A stretch of DNA of 64,000 bases from JAEINY01 sp942490535 (GCA_942490535.1 CALNXQ010000003.1:806001-870000); one strand, 5' to 3'; positions 36,726 through 46,037 are shown, counted from the first letter of the stretch. Numbers and translations: made by a program. Notes: generated by a model not told the origin, from the letters alone.

Positions 36726-38717
36726 TTATAAATCAATTTCCGCTAAATCAGCAAAGCCAACCAGTATATTTGTTTCCGGGATGAGTTTGGTAAAGATTAT
36801 TTTATTGCCTTCGGCAGTGAATCTTAATATTTTCAATGTATTGGGCTGAGGAGCCTCCTTAAGTTTGATATAGTCATCCGTACATCTTACCGGTTCACCC
36901 TTTCTTTCCAAAACAATATCTCCCACATTAAGTACTGGATGTTCCTCATCATTTTGCGTTCCAATGACAAGTATCCCATATTCCGTCTGTTCTCCCTTTC
37001 TTAAATAGTTCAGGTAGTTTTTAACCGAAGCTACATACGTGCTTGCATGTGGATCAACACTTTGGTTGTATTGAATATACAAATCAAGCCTGGTATTTAT
37101 TTCGGTAAAAATTTCATCCAGACTAACAGGATAAGTCACTTCTGTAAGGGTAGAGGGATCTACACCATTACGGATAGCTTCCTGATGATCTAAATCATAT
37201 AGGCCTTTAGCTACTTGTCTTATTTTAATTGTATTACGAGCATTCGTGATCAAACGCAATATTTTTCCCCACATCATACCTTGATCTTCTTCAGCTGAAA
37301 AAGTACATTTGACAAACAGGCGTTGATAGGCTTCATCAAGGGCATTGTGCTTCTCTGCCAATTCAATCCGCTTTTCGTCTAAAGCCAGTTTACTTTCATT
37401 TAGCCTTACAATTTCCTTTGACAAAACAAGCTCTTCGAAATCCTTTCGGTTTCTATTTAGGGTGTGCATCACCCCCTCTACTTCCAGTTTTTCTTCTCGA
37501 AGGTTCTTGCCCATATCCAGAACAAGGTTTTCAATATCCTTAAGGGCTGATTCTTGCTGAATCTCATATTCTGACATGGACAGATCAAAGGGAATATCTT
37601 TCAAATCCCCTAATTCTATCCTCATGTTATGAAAATCATCTCCATAAACAACATCTGGCAGGGTTGATAAAAAACTAAGATAGCCTATGTAATTGGCCTT
37701 TTGACTGAGGCTTAATGATTGATAGCTGAGTTCTAAATTTCTTAATACCGTTTCAGAAACAAAAGGAAGCTTGACATATGCCAATACTATCTCCATGTAA
37801 TCCCTTACCTCATCATAGAAAGAAGGACACAAACTTGAATAAAAAACAGTAATTTCTTCCGTTTTGATACCATGTCTCGTCATCTCTGAGGCTGCATCTG
37901 CAGCTAACCCCATATTTGAATTTTCTCTTGGAAGTTGTTTTTGCTTGTGCTTAATAAACATCATTAATTCTCTACGTAAGGTAGATGTATCCAGAAGAGA
38001 GATCGATGAGAGTCGTCGTACATATCGCTCCCACTCTTCCTTGACCTCGGTGGCTTGCTCCAGGGCCAGGTGCATCCTTGCAAATTCATGCCCCATTAGC
38101 ACCACTTCCCGGCTGCAAACCCGTTCTAACAGTTTTTGATCCCGGTAACGTTGATACCCTAAGATACTTGTAACAATGGCCAGTACCAACAATACACCAA
38201 CTACCACTTTCCGATATCGCCTCCAATAATTCCGTCGCTTAGCCTTCAAAAAACCTTTCAGTCTGTCCTGAAAAGCGCCATAATACTCGTTGGACACATA
38301 ATTAACCCCTTGATAGTTTTTTAACTCCTCAAGCCCATTGGGCATCACTTCGGGAAATTCAAAGCCCTGAATGAAAACCGGAATAATATTCTTTTTATAC
38401 TTTAAGGCTTGTTCAATCTCTCGCCTTACCCAATCCCCTTCATTGGAAAACCGGTCCAATCCCTTTTCCGGCAATACCAATATAAAATCATTACACCCTT
38501 CAATAACGTTTAACAGTTGCTCATTAAATTTCCCTTCCCTCAGCGATTCAATATCTAAAAATACCCTATAGCCAGCATTTTGCAACTTATCTGCGATTAG
38601 ATTAGCTGTTTCAAATCCACCTTTGCGCCGGTAGGAGATGAAAATATCATAGAATTTTACATTGGTTTTTGCTTCCATATTATAACTTGCTGTTTTATCA
38701 ATTTGATTATAAGACAT
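36726..38717 (-). CDS. SARM1-like TIR domain - TM - coiled coil - PDZ-like protein
   Basis: 663-aa protein. The TIR domain (residues 22-158) is close in pattern to the animal NADase SARM1: YDIFISYRRKGG, VFLDIESLREGKF, then DWVRREIEQALKYKKNIIP with Glu100 at the catalytic position. A very basic segment (KAKRRNYWRRYRK) precedes one TM segment (171-187), so TIR should be cytosolic. The outer part is helical, with a coiled coil around residues 400-450, and ends in a PDZ-like segment (VLNVGDIVLERKGEPV...). Start at ATG 38717 overlaps the end of the TPR gene by 11 bp; an alternative start is ATG 38678 (MEAKTNV). Translational coupling supports a shared function. Confidence 0.85.
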   Translation of the reverse strand: MSYNQIDKTASYNMEAKTNVKFYDIFISYRRKGGFETANLIADKLQNAGYRVFLDIESLREGKFNEQLLNVIEGCNDFILVLPEKGLDRFSNEGDWVRREIEQALKYKKNIIPVFIQGFEFPEVMPNGLEELKNYQGVNYVSNEYYGAFQDRLKGFLKAKRRNYWRRYRKVVVGVLLVLAIVTSILGYQRYRDQKLLERVCSREVVLMGHEFARMHLALEQATEVKEEWERYVRRLSSISLLDTSTLRRELMMFIKHKQKQLPRENSNMGLAADAASEMTRHGIKTEEITVFYSSLCPSFYDEVRDYMEIVLAYVKLPFVSETVLRNLELSYQSLSLSQKANYIGYLSFLSTLPDVVYGDDFHNMRIELGDLKDIPFDLSMSEYEIQQESALKDIENLVLDMGKNLREEKLEVEGVMHTLNRNRKDFEELVLSKEIVRLNESKLALDEKRIELAEKHNALDEAYQRLFVKCTFSAEEDQGMMWGKILRLITNARNTIKIRQVAKGLYDLDHQEAIRNGVDPSTLTEVTYPVSLDEIFTEINTRLDLYIQYNQSVDPHASTYVASVKNYLNYLRKGEQTEYGILVIGTQNDEEHPVLNVGDIVLERKGEPVRCTDDYIKLKEAPQPNTLKILRFTAEGNKIIFTKLIPETNILVGFADLAEIDL

Positions 38718-40569
38718 CTAATTCCTTAATGTTTTGTTTTATAGTCAATAATAGATCCTTATGTATCTTAAGTCGCTTCTTTTGATATATATCATCAATA
38801 ATCTCATAAGCCAATTTATAATTCTTTAGGGATTGATCCATTTCACCCATATCTTTACATACCCATCCCAAAAAGTTATATGATTGTCCAAGGAGTGAAT
38901 AAGTATCAAAATTATGTGGATTTTCCGCGTACATTTTTTTTAGTATCTTATTTGCTTTTAAATAAGCGGCTAGTGCGTTATTCAATTTTCTTTCAACGGA
39001 AAACTGATTCATGCTACCTAAAGCGAAAAGAGCTCCGGACATATACAGCATAATTGATTCATTTTCAGGATACGTTTCACTGAGTACCAAAAACATATTA
39101 TAGCTTTCATCATAATACTTCAATGCATCTTCATTCTGTCCATTTATTATTTTTAAAGAGCCTAAAACACTCAATGAATTGGCATATTCGATATTATATT
39201 GAATATTATTCGGATCCTTTGAATTAAGCTCCTGCATCAATACACAATACTTTTCAAATAAAGAATCTTCTTTTTTATGTACCGTCAAACTCATTAAATG
39301 TGCATAAACTAAAAGCTTCGCATACTCAAATTTTATTTCACTATCATTGGGAATTCTCTTATTTAGTTTCTCAATAAGTTTCAGTCCACTACTGTAACTC
39401 TTAAAAGCAAACTCAAACTTTCCCTGAGCTTGATAAATAAGTCCAACTAAACTATAAGTTTCAGCAAATTTAAGTCCATTCATCGGCGACTTACTGCTCC
39501 TAAATAAATCATCATACAATTGATTACCAGAATTTGCAACCTCAAAAGCTTTACTATAATTACCAATCTCTCGATACAAGTAACCAAGTTCCAAGTAGGC
39601 ATTTGCCTTCTCTACTTTATCAGCCCTGTTAACTACTTTTTCAAACAAAGAAATGGCCAAATCATATTTTTTTGTTCTCCTTAAAAGATGAGCATATCGA
39701 AATGTACTCTCCATATTCATTGTATCAACAAGCCATAATAGCTGATATCTCGATTGCGCACTATCCATTTGGAACTTCATTTCATATAGTTTAGCTTCAA
39801 GCTCCAGGGCACTTATATCCTCCAACAAACCCATCTCATTATCTTCTTTCTGCTTTAGGATAAGCTGTTCAGCATTGGCAATTCTTGTTCGCTCATTTAA
39901 TCGCTGTTGTATCCGAACAGTCAAATTTGCTTTTTCCAATAACTCAATTGCTCCATCAATATCACCAGATTGAAATAGTTCTAAAGATTTCTTATACTGT
40001 TCTGGCTCATCATCAAAATTTATCCTTGAAAACTGATCTGCTAAAATTGCTGCCATCTTCGCAGCTTCTTCTTTTTGCTGTGTCAGTAATTCGATTTTCT
40101 CCTCTAATTCACTCTCCGAAATAATTGATTTGGTCAACAATTTCTTTAACTCTTTTACTTTTAATCGATAACCAGCGGTTATGGCCTCAAGTGAAATATT
40201 ATAATACTTTATTCGCATTTCAACTAGCAAACCTTTCTTACACATTATTATCTCCAGGTTCTCATCACTCAATTTAGCATTCCGCAATTCTTTTTCATTA
40301 ACCAACTCAAAACCTTCTTTATAAATTCTGTCATAAACAATTAAATCACCATATTTCTTATCTGCAAAACTGATAATAAACCTACCATCGTTATCTGTAT
40401 CCGTTGGTACTGCATCATAAAATAATAATTGAACACCAGGTACAGGCATTTTTGAGCTATTTAGTTCAACAATATTACCATGCTGATTAATCTGAGACAA
40501 CAAAAAACAAGTATGCAGGCCTAATACAAGCAATACATATACCTTCTTACACCATATGTTCGTTAACAT
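38707..40569 (-). CDS. Secreted TPR protein with CarboxypepD_reg-like N-domain
   Basis: 620-aa exported protein. The signal peptide (KKVYVLLVLGLHTCFLLS) is followed by a small beta domain of carboxypeptidase-regulatory type (PVPGVQLLFYDAVPTDTDND, then GRFIISF). A coiled-coil stretch (residues 130-250) leads into at least six TPR units, for example YDLAISLFEKVVNRADKVEK, AYLELGYLYREIGNYSKAFE and YSLVGLIYQAQGKFEFAFKS. No enzyme motif. It is 4 bp downstream of the DUF4062-like gene and overlaps the TIR gene, so it is in the middle of the operon. I infer a periplasmic scaffold or sensor that contacts the outer parts of its membrane-bound neighbours. Confidence 0.82.
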   Translation of the reverse strand: MLTNIWCKKVYVLLVLGLHTCFLLSQINQHGNIVELNSSKMPVPGVQLLFYDAVPTDTDNDGRFIISFADKKYGDLIVYDRIYKEGFELVNEKELRNAKLSDENLEIIMCKKGLLVEMRIKYYNISLEAITAGYRLKVKELKKLLTKSIISESELEEKIELLTQQKEEAAKMAAILADQFSRINFDDEPEQYKKSLELFQSGDIDGAIELLEKANLTVRIQQRLNERTRIANAEQLILKQKEDNEMGLLEDISALELEAKLYEMKFQMDSAQSRYQLLWLVDTMNMESTFRYAHLLRRTKKYDLAISLFEKVVNRADKVEKANAYLELGYLYREIGNYSKAFEVANSGNQLYDDLFRSSKSPMNGLKFAETYSLVGLIYQAQGKFEFAFKSYSSGLKLIEKLNKRIPNDSEIKFEYAKLLVYAHLMSLTVHKKEDSLFEKYCVLMQELNSKDPNNIQYNIEYANSLSVLGSLKIINGQNEDALKYYDESYNMFLVLSETYPENESIMLYMSGALFALGSMNQFSVERKLNNALAAYLKANKILKKMYAENPHNFDTYSLLGQSYNFLGWVCKDMGEMDQSLKNYKLAYEIIDDIYQKKRLKIHKDLLLTIKQNIKELDVL

Positions 40570-40573
40570 TTCA

Positions 40574-41665
40574 CTAGTTTTTTACATCGTTCAATATTAT
40601 TCTAACATCCTTTTCTTCTATCACAGGAAAATGGTAGTCCCAGAGTTGATATCCTTTTTTCCAGGCAGTTAATCTTTGCTCCTGTTGTTGTAACTGAATA
40701 GGTATATTAATTTTAAACCGTCCCTGATTATCTGTTCTTACAGTAATATTCTTAACCGTAATCTCGACTTTTGACAAAGGCTCATTTCTACTATTTTTAA
40801 CCACTCCACAAATCCTGGATAAACTTTTGTCTCTATATATTGGTAACCGTATTAAATTATCATGCATTCTGATAACTGTATCAATTACTTCAAATCCCGA
40901 TGATTTGAATATTATCCGTCCGTTCACCCCTCTATACCTGGCAGGTATATCCTTTAAAACTCCAACCTCCTCAAATTTTATTACTTCCTTTTTCTTACCA
41001 TAAAAAACTGTTAATTCTCCTTCTTCATAGGGTAAGCTTTCTATACCATTTACTTCCATAGCCACAACCGTTAGATCAAATGGTTTGGATGATTGCAAAT
41101 ACTTAAAGGTAAGTACAACAAGTATTATTGGTAGCAAAACTAAAAAGATAACATAACGCAAAACAGTTAACACGTTGAACGAATTAACCTTAATATATCC
41201 ATCCTTTACAAGCTTTTTGAGTTGCTCATCGAAACGATAACTGAGTTCATTATGATCATTATACTCAGAATAATAATGTCCAATACTATTCAATTGATTT
41301 TTAAAGTCTTTAATTTCCTGTCTCTCTTCGTTACTTATCTTCTTAAAATACGTATAGATGACCGGGGTTTTACCTTTAGTAGAAATAAACTGATTAAATG
41401 CAGTATCGAACTCTTCTCTGGTATATTGTCCGATCTTAGTATGAACTAATACAACAAAGATATCTACGTCTTTAATAATCTCATTATATTCATTTTGCTT
41501 TCCAGTTGATGATACTTTTTCTGCAATATCCTTCCAGGTCAATAGTTCAAAGAATACCTTCTGAGAATGAAACTCCTTATTTTTTGAATTTATAAATATC
41601 GCAAACCAATCCTTATCATCATTTAATTCGGCAGATGAAGCAAGAAAAATTTTATATTTCTTCAT
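40574..41665 (-). CDS. DUF4062/TIR-like domain - TM - CarboxypepD_reg-like protein
   Basis: 363-aa protein, first gene of the minus-strand operon. Residues 1-155 look like a TIR-related nucleotide-hydrolase fold of DUF4062 type: YKIFLASSAELNDDKDWF, VDIFVVLVHTKIGQ and YTREEFDTAF, where Glu84/Glu85 sit where TIR enzymes keep their catalytic Glu. One TM segment (168-188, VLRYVIFLVLLPIILVVLTF) follows. The outer part ends in a carboxypeptidase-regulatory-like beta domain (ICGVVKNSRNEPLSKVEITV...NQGRFKI), the same module type that starts the secreted TPR protein encoded 4 bp downstream. Family assignment of the head is by pattern only. Confidence 0.72.
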   Translation of the reverse strand: MKKYKIFLASSAELNDDKDWFAIFINSKNKEFHSQKVFFELLTWKDIAEKVSSTGKQNEYNEIIKDVDIFVVLVHTKIGQYTREEFDTAFNQFISTKGKTPVIYTYFKKISNEERQEIKDFKNQLNSIGHYYSEYNDHNELSYRFDEQLKKLVKDGYIKVNSFNVLTVLRYVIFLVLLPIILVVLTFKYLQSSKPFDLTVVAMEVNGIESLPYEEGELTVFYGKKKEVIKFEEVGVLKDIPARYRGVNGRIIFKSSGFEVIDTVIRMHDNLIRLPIYRDKSLSRICGVVKNSRNEPLSKVEITVKNITVRTDNQGRFKINIPIQLQQQEQRLTAWKKGYQLWDYHFPVIEEKDVRIILNDVKN

Positions 41666-43529
41666 TATAGAATATTACATAGCCAATACCCTTATTTATA
41701 TCATTTTGATTCAACACAAGATATTAATTATCACAACACCTTGTTTAAACAATCCTTGTACAAACTAAACATTATTGACAAACTTCCTTTTTTCATCCAT
41801 CAACATCAAAAAGGTTAGGCCTAATGTCAATACAATCATTTTCACTACACCTTTCATCAAGTAAATCCTTTCTAAAAGTAAGGAAGGTGTTAAAATATAA
41901 GCAGATAAAAAAACATCAATTTTTCATATTGAAATACTAACGCTTTCAAAGCAATTTCTTATTTTACTTTTATCTTGAACTTCAATAATTATTTTCCAAG
42001 ATCAGTAAATCTCATATTGAAATAACATTTTGACAAGGTCCATCGGCGTTCCTCACACCTCAGTCGGCAACAGTTGCGCCAGGCCTTGGCAGCCTTTATT
42101 TCAGGTCTGTTTCTAAAGCAAAATAAACGCTGCAAAGCCAAAGGTGCCCTTTTACCTCATTAACAGCACCCCTATCATCATGGTATAGCTGCAGTTCCCC
42201 GGAAAATTCGAAAAGTGATAACATCTTAAATCTACCGCACCCTCTTAAATCTCATATCCTAAACTCTAAAAATCTCTAATCTTCATTGCCGGGCAGCCTG
42301 GCACACCTCTTGCGCTCCCTCCTCTTCGTCATGGCAGCCTCCACAGTATTTTTAGCCATTGCCTCCGTTCCTCCGGCAATCACTAAAAATCCTCCGGCTA
42401 CCCATATTTGGCTCGCCTGCTGGTCGCTGCGGGCTTCGGCTGATATTGTTTAATTTGCCTCCGCTACGCTCTGGCTTTTTTCAGCGGTAGCCTCGTGTAG
42501 TTGGCCTGTGCCTGTCAGGCTTTTTGCAGAAAAAGCAAAAATCCCGCCAGCCACATGCCACTACATATGCCAGCCCCCACGGTTCGTACCTCACCCTTCC
42601 CGGTCTGTCACCCTTGCTCCACTCGCAGTCGGCTCGCGCCTCTCCAGGCCCTGTCCGCAAACCGTTTCGCTCCGCTACACGCTCTTGCAGCCAGTCCCTT
42701 CCGTCTATTTACATTGATCAGTCCACACATTAATCCCTAAACATTGACCATTCATAATTACCCATGCCAGGCACAAATGAAACTTTCCCTCCATTCCAAT
42801 GTGTGTCAATCATAGCCCATCATTCATTCCGGAAAAGTCCATTCAAGCCTTTCCATCTTCTTCAAACTGACCATCCCTATAAAAACAAGCGTGCAGCCGG
42901 GCATTACCCAACAAATTAATCCTTGACGATTATCCATTTATCATTACATCAAACAGTCCGCCGCACCCTTGTAATTCAAACAGCCAATATCATTCCTTCC
43001 ATGCCAACTCCTCAATACATGTAAAAGCATATAAATCGACAACAACTTTGATTATATGCAAATACACATAATCATCACATAACGCCATTGTATTTCAACC
43101 TATTTCCAGGCACCCAACAACCAGCCAACCATCCATGACAAGCCACGATCTCCCATGTACTGAACACTTAATATTTATAACCGGCCTCCAAAATCTACAC
43201 CGGCCCGGTAACGAGTAAAGGCCGGGCCCTCCGGGTTTCAGCCGATTTTTTTTGATAAGGTGTCTATTCTTCGAATCAAAATAAACCGACTAAAAGCCTT
43301 GACTTCTTTTACCGTTCCCGATGAGGTGGATGTTTACGCCGTTTAAAAAGACAATCCCTATTAAACTGAAAACCATAACAAATGCGCACTATCTTACTCA
43401 ACAATCTTCATACTGAGTAAAATAATGCGCATCCCCGGACTACGAATAATTGACGATTAAGACGAATAGAAAAATATTAATTATTGTTGGATGTATTAAA
43501 AGTTCAAAAGTGTAACCTGCCAACCATGT
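41666..43529. other. 1.9-kb noncoding region with a GC-rich block
   Basis: 41666-42000 is AT-rich and should hold the promoter of the leftward TIR/RyR operon, though I see no clear box. 42030-42730 is GC-rich and unlike its surroundings. Frames over 42501-42740 are open in all three plus-strand phases at once, which shows lack of stops rather than coding. At 42290-42375 the minus strand has a 27-codon frame beginning MAKNTVEAAMTKRRERKR; it could be the tail of a decayed gene. A perfect stem GGCCCGG (43202-43208)/CCGGGCC (43222-43228) is followed by a T run at 43246. I see no credible gene. Confidence 0.55.
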
Positions 43530-43720
43530 TCCGAACCGCCTAATTGCAATAGCGTTAAGAACGATGAAATGAAGGTGAAGAGAAAGAAAAATTGTTTGAA
43601 CGGAGTGAGTTCTTTTCTTTCCACCGTAATGAAATCGTTTAGCGGCCATTGCAATTCAGCGGGGGCTTTTTGTCTACTTTTCAGCTCGTGGAAAAGTAGA
43701 AGCCCGTGCGGCTTGAGCAC
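43530..43720 (+). repeat. Structured repeat, diverged copy in cargo
   Basis: Same order of blocks as the 197-nt repeat: AATAGCGTTAAGAACGAT, arm GAAAGAAAA, loop TTGTTTGAACGGAGTGAGTTC, arm TTTTCTTTC, AATCGTTTAGCG, then CTACTTTTC/GAAAAGTAG and AGCCCGTGCGGCT. Outer arms are TAATTGCAAT and ATTGCAATTCA, differing from the other copies yet still able to pair. Frames on the minus strand over it are accidental. Confidence 0.7.
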
Positions 43721-43758
43721 TTAGCTGATAAGTCAAGTTTTCAATTCATAAAGATTGT

Positions 43759-44265
43759 TCAATGCCAATTAAAAGATTGACAAAACAATTGGTAATTCTT
43801 TTTCCATAGATTCATATCCAATCCCGCACAAAATGGTTTCCTTTTATCCAGATCACTGTGTTGAAAAACTTCTATTTCAGGATACTGTTTCTCCAACCGA
43901 CCAATTAACCTCAACGAAGCATTCAACTGCTCATGAGTAAACCGACCGGATTTACCAATTAAACAAATACCTATCGACTGATTGTTAAAACCTCTCACAT
44001 GAGCCCCCATCTCACTTCCCGACACCACCGGGTCATCATCCAATGGCCGACCGGTCTCAATGTGACCATTAAAATCAGCATGATACAAGTTAGCAGCAAT
44101 CCAACCATTCAGAATCACATAATGATACCCAATACCTGACCAGCCACGACCTTGATACCGTTTCCCATTTTGGATCACTTCCTGTGCCGGTAACGAATGC
44201 CATTTGGAAATCAAAGCCGCATTGCCAAATGACGAGTCCGAACAATGAAACACAACTTTTACCAT
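43759..44265 (-). CDS. N-acetylmuramoyl-L-alanine amidase (T7 lysozyme-like endolysin)
   Basis: 168-aa Amidase_2 enzyme that cuts the MurNAc-L-Ala bond of peptidoglycan. Zinc and catalytic residues correspond to those of T7 lysozyme: His7 in VFHCSDS, Tyr47-His48 in GIGYHYVI, His136 in QHSDL, then Lys143 and Cys146 in KPFCAG. No signal peptide, so it needs a holin or lysis to reach the wall. It overlaps the holin-like gene by 7 bp. Typical phage lysis pairing, but no other phage structural genes are visible in the element. Confidence 0.92.
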   Translation of the reverse strand: MVKVVFHCSDSSFGNAALISKWHSLPAQEVIQNGKRYQGRGWSGIGYHYVILNGWIAANLYHADFNGHIETGRPLDDDPVVSGSEMGAHVRGFNNQSIGICLIGKSGRFTHEQLNASLRLIGRLEKQYPEIEVFQHSDLDKRKPFCAGLDMNLWKKNYQLFCQSFNWH

Positions 44266-44879
44266 TGGATCGAATTTAAAGATGGATGATTACTTTCCGG
44301 ATTGTTTGCAATCGAGCTTTGTTGAATAGAAGTAGAACTTGACGGAAAAGTCTGATTCCACAGCTGACGGGTACCACGTTTCTCCATGGAACGCCCAACG
44401 GCATATACACCCACCACACCTGCCCACGCCGCTAAAAAGGTCTTAAAAATGGCATCCGATCCCTGAATGATATTCAATGCGTTTTCACCGAGGGCCAGCT
44501 GATCCAATACAATGTGACGAATCCCGAATAACTCCAACAGGATGAAAAGCAAGCCCACATAAATCACTGTTGGCCGGGCCCGTTTGGTGTAGCGGTCCCC
44601 TTGTTGTAATTCAGTCACCAGGATATGCTCCTGTGCCTTTAGCTCTGCCCGGATGGTCCGCTCAATCTCACCCTCTCGTTTCTGAGTGAGCTGCTCCATC
44701 TCCGTCAGAAACTGGCGCTGATTCTGACGCTGCTGTTCCTCAATCCGCTTCAGCTCCAACACAAAGGCCTTTTTCTCATTCGGATTGGTCATAAAGCGAT
44801 CCACCACCTCCGACAAGGCATCCAAAACATTGGATCCCGATCCGGTTAAAAATTCACCAATACGCTCCATTAATTTCAT
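44259..44879 (-). CDS. Holin-like membrane protein (3-TM holin/GTA type)
   Basis: 206-aa protein. The N-terminal half is a charged coiled coil (residues about 40-90, rich in Glu, Gln, Arg). After GDRYTKRARP come membrane segments (TVIYVGLLFILLELFGI; a weaker stretch; FLAAWAGVVGVYAVG) and a Ser/Asn-rich tail. Arrangement and the R-Y-T-K-R-A-R-P entry match 3-TM holins of the gene-transfer-agent release type. Overlap with the amidase gene supports a holin-endolysin pair. A terminator lies between it and the upstream small gene, so the pair has its own transcript. Confidence 0.75.
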   Translation of the reverse strand: MKLMERIGEFLTGSGSNVLDALSEVVDRFMTNPNEKKAFVLELKRIEEQQRQNQRQFLTEMEQLTQKREGEIERTIRAELKAQEHILVTELQQGDRYTKRARPTVIYVGLLFILLELFGIRHIVLDQLALGENALNIIQGSDAIFKTFLAAWAGVVGVYAVGRSMEKRGTRQLWNQTFPSSSTSIQQSSIANNPESNHPSLNSIQW

Positions 44880-44940
44880 AATCTATCGATTTTAGGTTTT
44901 TGTTTTATTTCTTCTGACTATTGACTGTCATCCATTGACT

Positions 44941-44974
44941 AAAATGAAAAAGCCCCCGGGACCACCGGAGGCTT
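44941..44974 (-). terminator. Minus-strand terminator after the 66-aa membrane protein gene
   Basis: Read on the minus strand: AAGCC-T-CCGG, loop TGGTC, CCGG-G-GGCTT, then a TTTTTCATTTT tract. Separates the small gene at 45000-45200 from the holin-like gene. Confidence 0.85.
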
Positions 44975-44999
44975 CACATCACAAACCACAAACAAACTC

Positions 45000-45200
45000 C
45001 TACCCCTTGGAACGGGTAAGATATCTTCGAAATAACTTCTTCAATAAAAGCGAAACAAGAAAACTGACAACAGTACCCAAAACCGCATAAAAAATGGTTT
45101 CCACCACATCCGTAAACGAGATACTCATAAACACACTCACCACACTGCCACCTAAAAATCCTGCCTTGCCACCACTGTTCACATGTTGTTCCGTCATCAC
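45000..45200 (-). CDS. Small membrane protein (66 aa)
   Basis: One long hydrophobic region (VVETIFYAVLGTVVSFLVSLLLKKLF) followed by a very basic tail (KKLFRRYLTRSKG). A second, weaker hydrophobic stretch (FLGGSVVSVFMSISF) precedes it. Small size, topology and location next to a holin/amidase pair suggest a holin-type or accessory lysis protein, but I do not recognise the family. The start may be the second ATG, at 45197. It ends right before a terminator. Confidence 0.6.
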   Translation of the reverse strand: MMTEQHVNSGGKAGFLGGSVVSVFMSISFTDVVETIFYAVLGTVVSFLVSLLLKKLFRRYLTRSKG

Positions 45201-45281
45201 TGCTACCTGTTATCAATTCCTCGATTCATTAACGAACTATTGAAAGCATCTTGAGTCTAATGTCTAAAATCTAAGATTCCA

Positions 45282-46037
45282 TTAGACCACATCCACCAAC
45301 ACCAAAGCCAACGGGTTCGAAGCCTTGTTATTCAACGGGTACATCTGCCCATTCACCGATTGGTAATACTCTACACCAAACACCACAAACACCGGATGTG
45401 CATAATTGGCCGAAATATCAGCTTCCAACAAAACAGCCGCTTGCGATTCTGAAATATATGGAATGTCTGAGCTTTGATCCATATTAACCTCGTAAGTACC
45501 ATCATCAAAATTGACTCCCGCCGTAGCCAGCACAAATCGAAAATGAGTTGCGCCTTCTACATCTGCAATTTCAACCGTTGGCACAAATCCGTTTAAACCG
45601 ACTGATCCGATACCACCAACGCGATCAAATGTCACATTGTACTGTAATCCAACAACGGTCTCTAACCCAACCGCGTTATTGAATTCAAAGCCTTGTAACA
45701 GGGACAGATCACCACCTGTAACCGTACGCTCACCACGCAAGTTGGTCGCATCCGATTGAATCACCTTCAATAACTCTGAAGCCAAACGACTGGCCACTTG
45801 TTTGTCGGCCGATTTGGAAATGGGCACTTTCAGAGCATTGCGCAACACCTTGCCGGCTTTCCCGGCACTGCCAAACTCCGCCCCGTTCTCTCGGGTACGC
45901 ACAAACGCCGGATCCTTTTTAATCCGGTCTCCATCTACACCACCTTTTGAGCGCGCCATGTATTCGCCACCACTCTTGTAGAAAGACAAATCACCAATTC
46001 GCCCTTCCAGCTTAATAATACCTTTTTGCCTTGCCAT
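45282..46037 (-). CDS. Conserved Bacteroidota protein, MARQKGIIKLEG type, unknown function
   Basis: 251-aa protein with a distinctive start (MARQKGIIKLEGRIGDLSFY, then GEYMARSKGGVDGDRIKKDP) that I recall from many hypothetical proteins in Bacteroidota mobile regions. The N-terminal 80 residues are basic, the rest beta-rich; no signal peptide or TM. The context (lysis-like genes on one side, a small DNA-binding-type gene on the other) suggests a phage- or satellite-derived module. I do not know its function; a structural or nucleic-acid-binding role would fit the basic N-terminus. Confidence 0.7.
   Translation of the reverse strand: MARQKGIIKLEGRIGDLSFYKSGGEYMARSKGGVDGDRIKKDPAFVRTRENGAEFGSAGKAGKVLRNALKVPISKSADKQVASRLASELLKVIQSDATNLRGERTVTGGDLSLLQGFEFNNAVGLETVVGLQYNVTFDRVGGIGSVGLNGFVPTVEIADVEGATHFRFVLATAGVNFDDGTYEVNMDQSSDIPYISESQAAVLLEADISANYAHPVFVVFGVEYYQSVNGQMYPLNNKASNPLALVLVDVV

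Noticed and set aside
42501..42740. Three overlapping plus-strand frames of 69-79 codons
   Set aside because: Open in all three phases over the same GC-rich stretch, Pro/Ser/Arg/His-rich composition, no start context; accidental lack of stops.
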